A stretch of 64,000 bases of DNA from Flagellimonas marinaquae (lineage in GTDB: Bacteria; Bacteroidota; Bacteroidia; Flavobacteriales; Flavobacteriaceae). A model generated the notes under the pieces. The model ran no database searches. It was not told the DNA's origin and saw only the letters and a program-made list of their open reading frames with translations. The DNA is taken from positions 124,001 through 188,000 of the forward strand of contig NZ_RZMZ01000015.1 in the NCBI RefSeq assembly GCF_003992675.1. The letters run 5' to 3'. Below are positions 7,585 to 15,896 of the stretch, piece by piece. A program made the translations under genes and the position numbers. How positions within the stretch are numbered: the stretch's first letter is position 1; each line of letters starts with the position of its first letter.

Positions 7585-8004
7585 TTGAAAGCGATCATCT
7601 CTTTTCTTTTTTTGATTTCCGGATTTTACGGAATGGCCCAAATGGACTGTATTTTGGGCGTAGGCGGACGTGACGATGAAACCATCATCAAAGTGTTTGA
7701 ACTTACGGAGGAACAACAAGAAAATCTGAAAAACTGGAGCGCCGAACTAAAGGTAAGGAACGATATCTTTAAGGATAAGGCCGCATACTTGATGAAGCAG
7801 AACGAAGAAAGCCCGCCCGAAGTACTTATGGAAGTGTCCAAAAAGTACCAATCCTACATTGATAGTATGGCAAATAATGTTCGTATGATCGATATGCGTT
7901 TGTTGGGTACTTTCAACGAGAAACAATATCAAAGATATGTAAAGCTATGCAGTCAATTGAGCTTGCGTCCTATCTACGTTAATAGGTCTGTTGACGAAAA
8001 TTGA
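7585..8004 (+). CDS. Secreted protein of unknown function
   Basis: This 139-residue protein has a clear N-terminal signal peptide (residues 1-19, ending GFYGMAQ). The mature part begins MDCILGVGGRDDETI and then forms a mostly helical, charged domain: FELTEEQQENLKNWSAELK and a later SYIDSMANNVRMIDMRLLG. Repeated short helices with EEQQ and KQN patterns resemble small periplasmic helical proteins of the Spy/CpxP type in general layout, but I see no diagnostic motif and do not assign the family. It is divergent from pepT and lies upstream of pyrD, which has its own promoter. Confidence 0.8.
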   Translation: MKAIISFLFLISGFYGMAQMDCILGVGGRDDETIIKVFELTEEQQENLKNWSAELKVRNDIFKDKAAYLMKQNEESPPEVLMEVSKKYQSYIDSMANNVRMIDMRLLGTFNEKQYQRYVKLCSQLSLRPIYVNRSVDEN

Positions 8005-8035
8005 ACTAAATGTCAATAACTGTTTGAAGAGTTTT

Positions 8036-8043
8036 TATTTTTG
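8036..8043 (+). promoter_or_regulatory. Probable -7 element for pyrD
   Basis: TATTTTTG matches TAnnTTTG exactly and lies 17 bp upstream of the pyrD ATG. No well-spaced -33 TTG is visible, so only the -7 element is claimed. Confidence 0.5.
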
Positions 8044-8060
8044 TCCAAAATCCATTTTTA

Positions 8061-9101
8061 ATGTACAAATACCTGATTCGCCCGGTACTTTTTCTGTTTG
8101 ATCCGGAGACCGTGCACCATTTTTCTTTTAATACCATTAAACTATTTTCATTATTGGGTTTGGGCGGGTTGTTCAGAAAACTTTTTGTGGTGAACGACCC
8201 CCGATTGGAGCGAGAGGTGTTTGGGGTAAAGTTTAAAAATCCCGTGGGTCTTGCCGCCGGTTTTGATAAGGATGCCAAATTGTACAATGAATTTTCCGAT
8301 TTTGGTTTCGGCTTTGTGGAAATTGGGACAGTGACCCCAAAACCACAGCCCGGCAACCCCAAAAAGCGTTTGTTCCGTTTGTTGGATGACCAAGCCATTA
8401 TCAACCGAATGGGATTTAACAATAAGGGTGTTTTTGACGCGGTGGAACAGTTAAAGAAAAAGCATCGCGTGATTGTTGGTGGAAATATTGGAAAGAACAA
8501 GGTAACCCCCAATGAGGAGGCCCTAAAGGATTATTTGATCTGTTTTGAGGCCCTCTTTGAGCACGTGGATTATTTTGTGGTCAATGTGAGTTCTCCAAAT
8601 ACTCCCGGACTTAGGGAACTTCAGGACAAGGAACCATTGACGAAGCTGCTCAAAAAGCTGAAAAATCATAATAAGAAATTAGCTAAGAGCAATCAAAGGA
8701 AAGAGAAGCCAATTTTATTGAAAATAGCTCCCGATTTGACAGATGACCAGCTATTGGATATTATCGAGATTGTGGCCGATACAAAAATTGATGGGGTCAT
8801 TGCAACAAACACGACCATCGCGCGCAACAATCTGAAATCCCATCTTACGCTAACGGAGGAAATGGGCGGACTTAGCGGAAAACCCTTATCACATCGAAGT
8901 ACAGAGGTAATCCGTTTTTTATCGGAAAACAGCAGAAAGGCTTTTCCGATTATTGGAGTAGGTGGCATCCATTCTCCCGAAGATGCGCTCGAAAAGTTGG
9001 ACGCTGGGGCCGATCTGGTGCAGCTGTATACCGGGTTCATTTATGAAGGTCCGGCACTGATCAAAAAAATAAACAAGGCCATTTTAGAAAAAATGGCGTA
9101 G
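8061..9101 (+). CDS. pyrD: Dihydroorotate dehydrogenase, class 2 (quinone)
   Basis: The 346-residue enzyme oxidises dihydroorotate to orotate in pyrimidine synthesis and passes electrons to quinone. The N-terminal helical segment ([21 protein letters not shown]) is the membrane-associating extension of class 2 enzymes. The core includes [19 protein letters not shown], the substrate loop NRMGFNNKG, and [14 protein letters not shown], in which serine replaces the cysteine base of class 1. FMN phosphate-binding glycines appear in [19 protein letters not shown]. Length and motifs are normal. The gene is followed after 5 bp by the LysE-type exporter gene. Confidence 0.97.
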   Translation: MYKYLIRPVLFLFDPETVHHFSFNTIKLFSLLGLGGLFRKLFVVNDPRLEREVFGVKFKNPVGLAAGFDKDAKLYNEFSDFGFGFVEIGTVTPKPQPGNPKKRLFRLLDDQAIINRMGFNNKGVFDAVEQLKKKHRVIVGGNIGKNKVTPNEEALKDYLICFEALFEHVDYFVVNVSSPNTPGLRELQDKEPLTKLLKKLKNHNKKLAKSNQRKEKPILLKIAPDLTDDQLLDIIEIVADTKIDGVIATNTTIARNNLKSHLTLTEEMGGLSGKPLSHRSTEVIRFLSENSRKAFPIIGVGGIHSPEDALEKLDAGADLVQLYTGFIYEGPALIKKINKAILEKMA

Positions 9102-9106
9102 GAATT

Positions 9107-9763
9107 ATGCAAAGCCTGTCGTTAGTTTTGGAGACCATCAATTATCCCATATTGATAGGTTTCTTCCTATCTGCTCTTGCCTTGGCCCTTTCTCCTGGAC
9201 CGGATAATATCTTTGTGCTTACCCAGAGTATGGGTCATGGAACAAAATCGGGCATGACCGTGGTTTTTGGTCTCGTTTCAGGCTGTTTGGTGCATACCAC
9301 TTTGCTCGCATTTGGAGTATCGGAAGTGATTAAGCGAAGCGATGCCCTCTTTTTTATCATCAAACTATTTGGTGCCCTTTACTTGTTGTTTTTGGCGATG
9401 AAAGTGTACAAAAGTGATGCGTCCATTCAATTGGAAGAGGGTAAAAGTGCCAAAAAAACTGGAAGAAACCTGTTTTGGACCGGTTTTACCATGAATGTGC
9501 TCAACCCCAAAGTGACCATATTCTTTCTGGCTTTTTTTCCTGGATTTCTGTTCAGTGAAACATTGAATACCGTGGTGCAATTTTATGTGTTGGGACTGCT
9601 TTTTATGCTTTCGGCCACTATTGTTTTTGGGACGATTGCGCTATTGGCCGGCTCCATTTCCAATTACTTAAAACACCATAAAAAGGCCGGACTTTACCTA
9701 AAATGGATGCAGATCATTGTTTTTGTAGGGATTGCCATTTATCTATTTGTATCGGATAAATAA
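9107..9763 (+). CDS. LysE/RhtB-family amino-acid exporter
   Basis: The 218-residue integral membrane protein has about six hydrophobic segments and the family signature LSPGPDNIFVLTQSMGHGTK near residues 26-46. Further conserved features are GLVSGCLVHTTLLAFGVSE and FTMNVLNPKVTIFFLAFFPGF. Members export amino acids or related compounds from the cytoplasm by proton exchange; the substrate here cannot be told from sequence. The gene starts 5 bp after pyrD and ends 21 bp before the HMG-CoA lyase homologue, suggesting a three-gene transcript. Confidence 0.9.
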   Translation: MQSLSLVLETINYPILIGFFLSALALALSPGPDNIFVLTQSMGHGTKSGMTVVFGLVSGCLVHTTLLAFGVSEVIKRSDALFFIIKLFGALYLLFLAMKVYKSDASIQLEEGKSAKKTGRNLFWTGFTMNVLNPKVTIFFLAFFPGFLFSETLNTVVQFYVLGLLFMLSATIVFGTIALLAGSISNYLKHHKKAGLYLKWMQIIVFVGIAIYLFVSDK

Positions 9764-9784
9764 GTGCTATTTTTACGGAAGCTT

Positions 9785-10648
9785 ATGCCAAAGGTAAAAC
9801 TCATAGAATGTCCTCGGGACGCCATGCAGGGAATCAAGACCCATATTCCTGCGAAGGAAAAAGCAAAATACATCCAATCGTTGCTGGGCTGTGGTTTCGA
9901 TACCATAGATTTTGGAAGCTTTGTTTCACCCAAAGCCATTCCCCAAATGCAGGATACTGCAGAAGTGTTGGGACTATTGGACCTCACCCGCACCCAAAGC
10001 AAATTGTTGGCCATTGTGGCCAACGTTCGTGGGGCGCAAGATGCCTGCGAGCACGAAGCCATTGATTATTTGGGCTTTCCTTTTTCCATTTCCGAAAACT
10101 TTCAAATGCGGAATACGCATAAAACCATTGACCAATCCGTGGAAACCTTGAAGGGTATTTTGGAATTAGCGGATAAACATGGCAAGGAAGTGGTCACTTA
10201 TATCTCCATGGGGTTTGGAAATCCCTACGGAGATCCTTGGAACGTGGAGATAGTAGGGGAGTGGACCGAAAAACTTGCCGCTATGGGAACACGTATTCTT
10301 TCCTTGTCCGATACCATTGGTAGCTCCACTCCAGAAGTGATTGATTATCTGTTTTCCAATTTGATTCCCAAATATCCGGATATTGAATTTGGGGCCCATT
10401 TGCATACTACGCCCACTAAATGGCACGAGAAAGTGGATGCGGCCTACAAAGCAGGCTGTCGTCGTTTTGATGGAGCCGTGCAAGGCTTTGGTGGTTGTCC
10501 CATGGCCAAGGATGAGCTCACTGGTAACATGCCCACCGAAAAAATGCTGTCCTATTTTACCGCGGAAAAGGCAGATACCGGTGTCAATTGGATGGTGTTT
10601 GAGGCAGCCTTCAACAAGGCAACCGAGCTGTTTTCGGTGTATCACTAA
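9785..10648 (+). CDS. Hydroxymethylglutaryl-CoA lyase homologue
   Basis: The product is 287 residues if it starts at the ATG at 9785; an in-frame GTG at 9764 is less likely. It has the TIM-barrel layout of HMG-CoA lyases: ECPRDAMQGI near the N-terminus supplies the catalytic Arg-Asp pair, GAHLHTT supplies the metal-binding HxH, and GFGGCPMAKDELTGNMPTE carries the loop cysteine. HMG-CoA lyase splits HMG-CoA to acetoacetate and acetyl-CoA in leucine breakdown. The PRDAMQ form differs from the usual PRDGLQ, so a related acyl-CoA substrate is possible. A bidirectional hairpin follows the stop. Confidence 0.88.
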   Translation: MPKVKLIECPRDAMQGIKTHIPAKEKAKYIQSLLGCGFDTIDFGSFVSPKAIPQMQDTAEVLGLLDLTRTQSKLLAIVANVRGAQDACEHEAIDYLGFPFSISENFQMRNTHKTIDQSVETLKGILELADKHGKEVVTYISMGFGNPYGDPWNVEIVGEWTEKLAAMGTRILSLSDTIGSSTPEVIDYLFSNLIPKYPDIEFGAHLHTTPTKWHEKVDAAYKAGCRRFDGAVQGFGGCPMAKDELTGNMPTEKMLSYFTAEKADTGVNWMVFEAAFNKATELFSVYH

Positions 10649-10651
10649 AAA

Positions 10652-10671
10652 AGGCACCCCGAAGAGTGCCT
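10652..10671. terminator. Bidirectional hairpin between the lyase and TonB receptor genes
   Basis: AGGCAC and GTGCCT form a 6-bp stem around an 8-base loop. A-rich sequence precedes it and a T-rich stretch follows, so it can end transcription from both convergent genes. Confidence 0.7.
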
Positions 10672-10699
10672 CTGTTTACTGATTTTTTAAGAACAACTA

Positions 10700-12922
10700 T
10701 TAATATCGAAGTTCAATACCTGCATAAATCCCGAAGGGATGTCCGGGCCTTAGACCAGCAGGAACCCTTGCCACTGCATAGGTTTCATCCAATAAGTTGA
10801 TGGCATTCGCAGTGAGGGCCAAATGCTTGTTGAATCGGTATCGTCCGCCAAGGTCCACAATAAAGTTGGATGCCACCTTTTCATTGGCTGGAATAGGGCC
10901 ACTACCTGCCAAAGTTCTAAATGCACCGTTGTACCTTCCACTCAGGTTGATTTCAAAATTTTGATGCTCAAGGGACAGGGCAGCATTGAACTGGTGTTTT
11001 GCAATGTAAGGAAGTTCATCTCCTGAATTCACCTCTCCCCAGATGTCATTTTCACTACCAAAACTGTTCAAAAACTCCGTATCGGTCAAGGTATAGCTAA
11101 AGGTAAAGGGAAGTTTTAGATTTTGGTTGTTTTCCAAAAAGTTGTAGTTCAGCAATACTTCCAGACCTTGAACCCGAACCTCACCCGCATTAAATTGGTC
11201 CAAGGAACCTGTTCCTCCAGTAGCAGCCAAATCACTGCCCAAGAGGTTGCTGTAATCATTGTAAAAACCGACTAGTTCACCAGAGATTCCAGCAAAAGAA
11301 AATCGGCTTCCCAATTCATAATTGATACTTTCTTCTGGATTTTCCCCAGGTTGATTGCTGGGTGGTGAGAATCCTTTGTGTACTCCACCAAATACGGAAA
11401 GTGTATTGAAATTATAATTGAACCCGATACCAGGGATAAACACGTCGACCTTGTTTTGTCGCTCCGAAATATCCGTACCCTCGCGGGAGATGTCATCGGT
11501 ACCGTAGTCCAATCGTTCCAAAGAAATATTCTCGTAACGAAGTCCCGGGGTCAAGGTCAAATCATTGATTTTCACTTTGTACATGGCATAAGAGGCAAAT
11601 GCCCTTGCGCTACTGATTCGGTTGGCATTGGTTCCAGGAATACCCGCATTGACCAATTGCATGTTACCATTCACCATTGTATAATCGTCAATCCATTGAA
11701 AACGATCTTCTTCGTCGTAATGGTAGCGTAAACCTACTTCTAAATCGTGGTAGGTGTTCTCGCCGTTCCAGTGGTAGTCCAATTTGGTCTGAACTCCGGT
11801 GGACAGATAATCGCGATTATTATTTCGGGCATTTAGGAAATCGTCTCCATCACTATCAACAGCACCTGTCACCAAGTCAATATAGCTATTGAAAGTGGTA
11901 GGGTCGCTAAATATGTTGCCTATTCCTTGGCGTTCCCCATCAACGGTAACAAAGTCGACCTTGTACCAATTGCGGCTAAAATCGTTGTAATACCCAATGG
12001 TAGTGATTCGGAATAGGTCACTAAACTTTAAGGCATGGGTCCCCATCACCTGAAGATGTTCCGTATTCATTTGGTCGTTTTGGGAGCCTGCATAACGGCG
12101 GAAAGGGTCGGCATCAAAATCTTCTTGCGTAAGGCCAAGATAGGTTTCGTTAGAGGTTTCGTCCGAATATTGGAATTTTACCTCAAACTCTTGCCCTAAA
12201 GGAGCTTCGGGATTGGTATTGATTTTGAATTTGGCCACGAGGTCATTTTTGTCGAAACCAGTATTATCACCATTTTCAAGATTTTTGAATCCGTTGGAAT
12301 TGTAGTTGAGGTATTCCACGGCGTACCCAAAATTTTTCTGGGTATCTCCGAGTTGCGCATGAATACGACCACTTTGGAAACTTCCGTAGCTACTGTTCAA
12401 AAAGATGCTAAAATCATCTGGAACCTCAGTGGAAATCATATTGATGGCCCCACCCGTGGTATATGGCCCGTATTGCACTTGACTGCTTCCTTTCAGAATC
12501 TCGACTGCCTGCATACGGGCTATGGTGGGGAAATAATAGGCGGAAGGAGCACTGTAGGGAGCAGGGGCGATGAGGACGCCATCCTCCATTAAGGTGATTT
12601 TTGAACTCCGTTCGGGGGAGGTTCCCCTTAAACTGATGTTAGGCCTTAGGCCGAATCCATCTTCTTCATAAATATTGACCCCGGGCACAGAGCGTAAGGT
12701 GCGGTTGATATCGGTATAATTAAATTTTTTGATTTCTTCAGGAGAAAGGTAGTACGAGGAGCCTGTCCTGTTCTTGGCGGCAAACTTACTTCCGAAAATG
12801 ACCTTCGCGGAAAGGACTACTTCGCTCAATTGAATAGTTGATGAATCGGTTGGAATCGGGTTTTGTTGGCCAAAAAAAGCTAAACAACTCAAGAGTGCAA
12901 TGGTAAGGGGTAATCTGCGCAT
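10700..12922 (-). CDS. TonB-dependent outer-membrane receptor, FecA-like
   Basis: The 740-residue protein has a signal peptide (MRRLPLTIALLSCLAFFGQQ), a plug domain at about residues 50-170 (RSVPGVNIYEEDGFGLRPN, SLRGTSPERSSKITLMEDG, ILKGSSQVQYGPYTTGGAIN) and a 22-strand-type barrel ending in aromatic-terminated GIELRY. The plug sequence is closest in style to FecA, the ferric citrate receptor, but there is no N-terminal signalling domain and no carboxypeptidase-like regulatory domain. It would import a siderophore or iron complex using TonB energy. Its promoter region holds AT-rich palindromes typical of metal-responsive repressors, and it is divergent from a small membrane protein gene. The exact substrate is unknown. 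Confidence 0.93.
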   Translation of the reverse strand: MRRLPLTIALLSCLAFFGQQNPIPTDSSTIQLSEVVLSAKVIFGSKFAAKNRTGSSYYLSPEEIKKFNYTDINRTLRSVPGVNIYEEDGFGLRPNISLRGTSPERSSKITLMEDGVLIAPAPYSAPSAYYFPTIARMQAVEILKGSSQVQYGPYTTGGAINMISTEVPDDFSIFLNSSYGSFQSGRIHAQLGDTQKNFGYAVEYLNYNSNGFKNLENGDNTGFDKNDLVAKFKINTNPEAPLGQEFEVKFQYSDETSNETYLGLTQEDFDADPFRRYAGSQNDQMNTEHLQVMGTHALKFSDLFRITTIGYYNDFSRNWYKVDFVTVDGERQGIGNIFSDPTTFNSYIDLVTGAVDSDGDDFLNARNNNRDYLSTGVQTKLDYHWNGENTYHDLEVGLRYHYDEEDRFQWIDDYTMVNGNMQLVNAGIPGTNANRISSARAFASYAMYKVKINDLTLTPGLRYENISLERLDYGTDDISREGTDISERQNKVDVFIPGIGFNYNFNTLSVFGGVHKGFSPPSNQPGENPEESINYELGSRFSFAGISGELVGFYNDYSNLLGSDLAATGGTGSLDQFNAGEVRVQGLEVLLNYNFLENNQNLKLPFTFSYTLTDTEFLNSFGSENDIWGEVNSGDELPYIAKHQFNAALSLEHQNFEINLSGRYNGAFRTLAGSGPIPANEKVASNFIVDLGGRYRFNKHLALTANAINLLDETYAVARVPAGLRPGHPFGIYAGIELRY

Positions 12923-12968
12923 AACATTAATTAAGACTTATTTTAAATAATAAGCTAGTTTAGGCCGG

Positions 12969-12998
12969 CAAATTTATGAGGTCTTTTAGAGAAAACAA
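12969..12998 (-). promoter_or_regulatory. Promoter of the FecA-like receptor gene
   Basis: On the minus strand TAAATTTG (12969-12976) matches TAnnTTTG. A TTG at 12996-12998 lies 19 bp upstream, the ideal spacing for Bacteroidota housekeeping promoters. The start codon is 46 bp further on. Confidence 0.7.
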
Positions 12999-13001
12999 AT
13001 A

Positions 13002-13018
13002 TTATTTAGAATAAATAA
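13002..13018. promoter_or_regulatory. 17-bp palindrome beside the receptor promoter
   Basis: TTATTTAGAATAAATAA is a perfect inverted repeat with 7-bp arms and a GAA centre. It begins 3 bp upstream of the -33 element of the receptor promoter, so a bound repressor or activator could control that promoter. It shares the TTTAGA core with the palindrome at 13146. Confidence 0.6.
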
Positions 13019-13093
13019 AGATAACTACAGGGAGCATATGGATGATTTATGGATTATTGGTCGCAGTTTGCATAATCGATATGCGCTAACAAA

Positions 13094-13107
13094 TTGATTA
13101 AGATCAA
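13094..13107. promoter_or_regulatory. FNR/CRP-type binding site
   Basis: TTGATTAAGATCAA matches the FNR consensus TTGATnnnnATCAA exactly, and symmetry extends to 18 bp (13092-13109). Its centre is about 80 bp upstream of the likely transcription start of the membrane protein gene at 13201. A Crp/Fnr-family regulator is a plausible binder. Confidence 0.55.
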
Positions 13108-13145
13108 TTCCTTGGCTAGAGGGTTAGATATTTACTTTTAAATTT

Positions 13146-13164
13146 ATTTAGATTAAGTCTAAAT
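13146..13164. promoter_or_regulatory. 19-bp palindromic operator, DtxR/Fur-like
   Basis: ATTTAGATTAAGTCTAAAT is a perfect inverted repeat with 7-bp arms and a 5-bp centre. The size and shape fit metal-responsive repressor operators such as DtxR/IdeR boxes, though the bases differ from the GC-richer classical box. It covers the position expected for the -33 element of the promoter for 13201, so binding would block transcription. Confidence 0.65.
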
Positions 13165-13167
13165 GGA

Positions 13168-13175
13168 TATCTTTG
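13168..13175 (+). promoter_or_regulatory. -7 element for the membrane protein gene at 13201
   Basis: TATCTTTG matches TAnnTTTG exactly. It lies 25 bp before the ATG and directly after the 19-bp palindrome. Confidence 0.6.
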
Positions 13176-13200
13176 ATGCGTCAAAGAAAACTATTTCCAA

Positions 13201-13701
13201 ATGAAGTACGACGGAGTATTGCCTAACTTACCCAAAGAACTACGCTTGTTTATCGCTGTTTTTGTTGTGGTGCTTTCCGTTGGTTATTTTACCGGCTTGC
13301 TTTTTGTGCAGGAAACTGAGGCAACAACTCCATTGGGTGTCGAGGAGAATTATTTGGGCAATGAGGATGATTTGGAAGCCGAGGTCATGAAGTTTAAAAA
13401 GGGCAATCGCGAGATGCTCACGGTAATCCATACGCATATTCTTTCCATGTCCCTTATATTTTTCTTGTTGGGTGGATTGGTCTGGATAACCAAGGCGCCC
13501 AAAAAGCTAAAACTATTTTTGACTCTCGAACCCTTCCTGTCCATCATACTAACGTTTGGAGGTATCTATCTGATGTGGTCGGGTATTGGTTGGTTTAAGT
13601 ATATCGTGGTGTTTTCGGGAATCTTGATGACTTTGACCTATTCAACTGCTGCAATTTTGGTGTTGGTACAATGTTACAGCGGTAAAAAGTATGTCGTTTG
13701 A
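13201..13701 (+). CDS. Four-helix membrane protein of unknown function
   Basis: The 166-residue protein has four predicted membrane segments: about residues 15-33, 76-95, 105-123 and 130-156. A hydrophilic, acidic loop (residues 37-70, with ENYLGNEDDLEAEVMKFKKG) follows the first helix. The second helix opens with TVIHTHILSMSLIFF, with two histidines in a position that could bind heme or metal, but no known cytochrome motif is complete. I do not recognise an established family. Its promoter carries an operator-like palindrome and an FNR-type site, and it diverges from an iron-receptor gene, so a role in iron or respiration is a reasonable inference. Confidence 0.82.
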   Translation: MKYDGVLPNLPKELRLFIAVFVVVLSVGYFTGLLFVQETEATTPLGVEENYLGNEDDLEAEVMKFKKGNREMLTVIHTHILSMSLIFFLLGGLVWITKAPKKLKLFLTLEPFLSIILTFGGIYLMWSGIGWFKYIVVFSGILMTLTYSTAAILVLVQCYSGKKYVV

Positions 13702-13755
13702 TTTCTTTTGTGCTTCACTTTTACGTGCTTTTATGACAATCAAATAAATTAGTGG

Positions 13756-13763
13756 TATATTTG
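13756..13763 (+). promoter_or_regulatory. -7 element for guaB
   Basis: TATATTTG matches TAnnTTTG exactly and lies 23 bp before the guaB ATG. The -33 region is not clear. Confidence 0.55.
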
Positions 13764-13786
13764 CACGCAATTAATCCGTAATTGCA

Positions 13787-15259
13787 ATGGAAGCTCACCA
13801 AAACAAAATTGTTGGCGAAGGACTTACTTACGACGATGTTCTTCTTGTGCCAGCTTACTCCGAAGTACTTCCCCGAGAAGTCAATATCCAGTCAAAATTT
13901 ACCAAAAATATTACCATCAATGTGCCCATTGTTTCTGCGGCCATGGATACGGTAACCGAATCCCGTATGGCCATTGCCATGGCTAGGGAAGGGGGGATAG
14001 GAGTTCTGCACAAAAACATGACCATTGAGCAGCAAGCTTTGAAGGTCCGCAAGGTAAAGCGCGCCGAGAGCGGGATGATCATGGACCCCGTAACGCTTCC
14101 GTTGGACTCTGTGGTGCGGGATGCGAAAGCCAGCATGAGGGAGCACAGTATTGGTGGAATCCCGATTGTGGATGATAACAAAAAACTGATCGGAATTGTC
14201 ACCAACCGTGACCTGCGTTTTGAAAAAAATGATGACAGGCCTATTGCAGAGGTAATGACCTCCGAAAACTTGGTTACTGTGGGCGAGGGAACTTCCTTGC
14301 AGCAAGCCGAAGTGATTCTCCAAGAAAATAAAATAGAAAAATTGCCCGTGGTCAACGATAAGGAAGAACTTATCGGCTTGATTACATTCAGGGACATTAC
14401 CAAACTCACCCAAAAACCAATTGCCAATAAAGACCAATATGGTCGTTTGCGCGTAGCGGCTGCCATTGGCGTGACTGCCGATGCAGTGGAGCGGGCAGGT
14501 GCTTTAGTGAAAGCTGGGGTGGATGCCATCATAATTGATACTGCGCATGGACACACCAAAGGTGTGGTGAGTATTTTAAAATCGGTCAAGGAGGCCTATC
14601 CAGAATTGGATGTGGTGGTTGGAAATATTGCCACTGCCGAAGCGGCCAAGTACTTGGTAGAGGCCGGAGCCGATGCTGTAAAAGTGGGTATCGGACCTGG
14701 TTCCATTTGCACCACCCGTGTTGTGGCAGGTGTTGGTTTTCCACAATTTTCCGCAGTTTTGGAAGTAGCGGCTGCCTTAAAAGGGACCGGAATTCCCGTA
14801 ATTGCCGATGGAGGAATCCGTTACACGGGGGATATTCCCAAAGCGTTGGCAGCCGGAGCCGATACCGTAATGTTAGGTTCATTGTTGGCTGGAACCAAAG
14901 AATCTCCAGGGGAAACGATTATTTATGAAGGACGTAAATTCAAATCGTACCGAGGAATGGGTTCAGTGGAGGCTATGAAGCAAGGTAGTAAGGACCGATA
15001 CTTCCAAGATGTAGAGGACGATATCAAAAAATTGGTACCCGAAGGCATTGTAGGCCGTGTACCTTACAAAGGGGAATTGGTGGAAAGCATGCACCAGTTT
15101 ATCGGTGGTCTTCGTGCTGGTATGGGGTATTGTGGTGCAAAGGATATCGAAGCCTTGAAAAACAACGCTCGATTTGTCAAGATTACCTCAAGTGGTATTC
15201 ATGAGAGCCATCCGCATAACGTAACCATTACAAAAGAGAGTCCGAATTATAGTAGGTAA
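13787..15259 (+). CDS. guaB: Inosine-5'-monophosphate dehydrogenase
   Basis: The 490-residue enzyme converts IMP to XMP with NAD+, the first committed step of GMP synthesis. The barrel begins [20 protein letters not shown]. Two CBS domains occupy about residues 95-205. The catalytic cysteine lies in [17 protein letters not shown], and the mobile flap with [10 protein letters not shown] follows at about residues 385-400. Length, domain order and catalytic residues are normal. A TATATTTG promoter element precedes it and a long hairpin follows the stop, so it is probably transcribed alone. Confidence 0.98.
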   Translation: MEAHQNKIVGEGLTYDDVLLVPAYSEVLPREVNIQSKFTKNITINVPIVSAAMDTVTESRMAIAMAREGGIGVLHKNMTIEQQALKVRKVKRAESGMIMDPVTLPLDSVVRDAKASMREHSIGGIPIVDDNKKLIGIVTNRDLRFEKNDDRPIAEVMTSENLVTVGEGTSLQQAEVILQENKIEKLPVVNDKEELIGLITFRDITKLTQKPIANKDQYGRLRVAAAIGVTADAVERAGALVKAGVDAIIIDTAHGHTKGVVSILKSVKEAYPELDVVVGNIATAEAAKYLVEAGADAVKVGIGPGSICTTRVVAGVGFPQFSAVLEVAAALKGTGIPVIADGGIRYTGDIPKALAAGADTVMLGSLLAGTKESPGETIIYEGRKFKSYRGMGSVEAMKQGSKDRYFQDVEDDIKKLVPEGIVGRVPYKGELVESMHQFIGGLRAGMGYCGAKDIEALKNNARFVKITSSGIHESHPHNVTITKESPNYSR

Positions 15260-15272
15260 GAATAAAGCCTAG

Positions 15273-15294
15273 GCTGGGGAAATTATTTCCCAGC
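15273..15294. terminator. Hairpin between guaB and the thioredoxin-like gene
   Basis: GCTGGGGAAA pairs with TTTCCCAGC around a short TTA-containing loop. It overlaps the end of the convergent gene by 12 bp and lacks a long T-tract, so termination strength is uncertain. Confidence 0.5.
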
Positions 15295-15798
15295 GTAGCT
15301 TTGCCAATCCTTGTCCTTGTAGATATTGTCCCCAAAATACTTGGCAATCTGCATAAAGGGCTCTACTTTTTGGTATCCGGGCACGGGAGACAACATATTG
15401 AAATCTTCATCCAAAAAAACCACTGTGGGGTAGCTCATCTTACCTTGCAATAGCGCTGCAGCCAATTCGTGATAACCCCTTCTTCCGGAAGGCACAAACT
15501 TGAAGGTCTTACCTTGGTATTGGATGGGGTCTTTGCCCTCGGCATCCATTTTTACCATGTAAAAGTTATCCTGCATGTATTTGGAAACCTGTGGGTTTTG
15601 AAAGGTATCCTTGTCCATTTTTTTACACCATCCGCACCAGTCGGTGTACACATCCACAAAGATTTTTTTGGGAGCTGCATCGGTCTGGGAAAGCTGCACG
15701 GCTTCTTCCCAAGATATCCAATTAATGTCTTGGGCCTGTGCGTTAAAGCCGATAAGTGCTACAAAAAGTAAACTGATTTGGGTAAAAATTGAGCGCAT
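15283..15798 (-). CDS. Secreted thioredoxin-fold protein with CGWC site
   Basis: The start is taken at the ATG at 15798, giving 171 residues; a GTG 18 bp upstream would add six residues before an otherwise good signal peptide (MRSIFTQISLLFVALIGFNA). The mature protein has a thioredoxin fold with the redox motif DVYTDWCGWCKKMDKDTF, resembling the DUF255/thioredoxin_7 group, followed by MSYPTVVFLDEDF with the cis-proline. It probably acts in the periplasm in disulfide exchange or reduction. The client is unknown. It converges on guaB. Confidence 0.88.
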   Translation of the reverse strand: MRSIFTQISLLFVALIGFNAQAQDINWISWEEAVQLSQTDAAPKKIFVDVYTDWCGWCKKMDKDTFQNPQVSKYMQDNFYMVKMDAEGKDPIQYQGKTFKFVPSGRRGYHELAAALLQGKMSYPTVVFLDEDFNMLSPVPGYQKVEPFMQIAKYFGDNIYKDKDWQSYAGK

Positions 15799-15896
15799 AG
15801 TCTTTGTTTTTGACACTAAGGTCGTCCTGTTGATACAAAACTAACGAAAATTGTGCCAAAAAAGTATGGGCTTTAACAGTCCCTAAGGCTTTGTGC

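Noticed and set aside
9764..9784. GTG start extending the HMG-CoA lyase homologue.
   Set aside because: The ATG at 9785 begins the conserved sequence; the upstream residues do not fit the family.
13855..14589. A 244-codon frame antisense to guaB.
   Set aside because: guaB is intact with all motifs; the opposite frame is low-complexity and without homology features.
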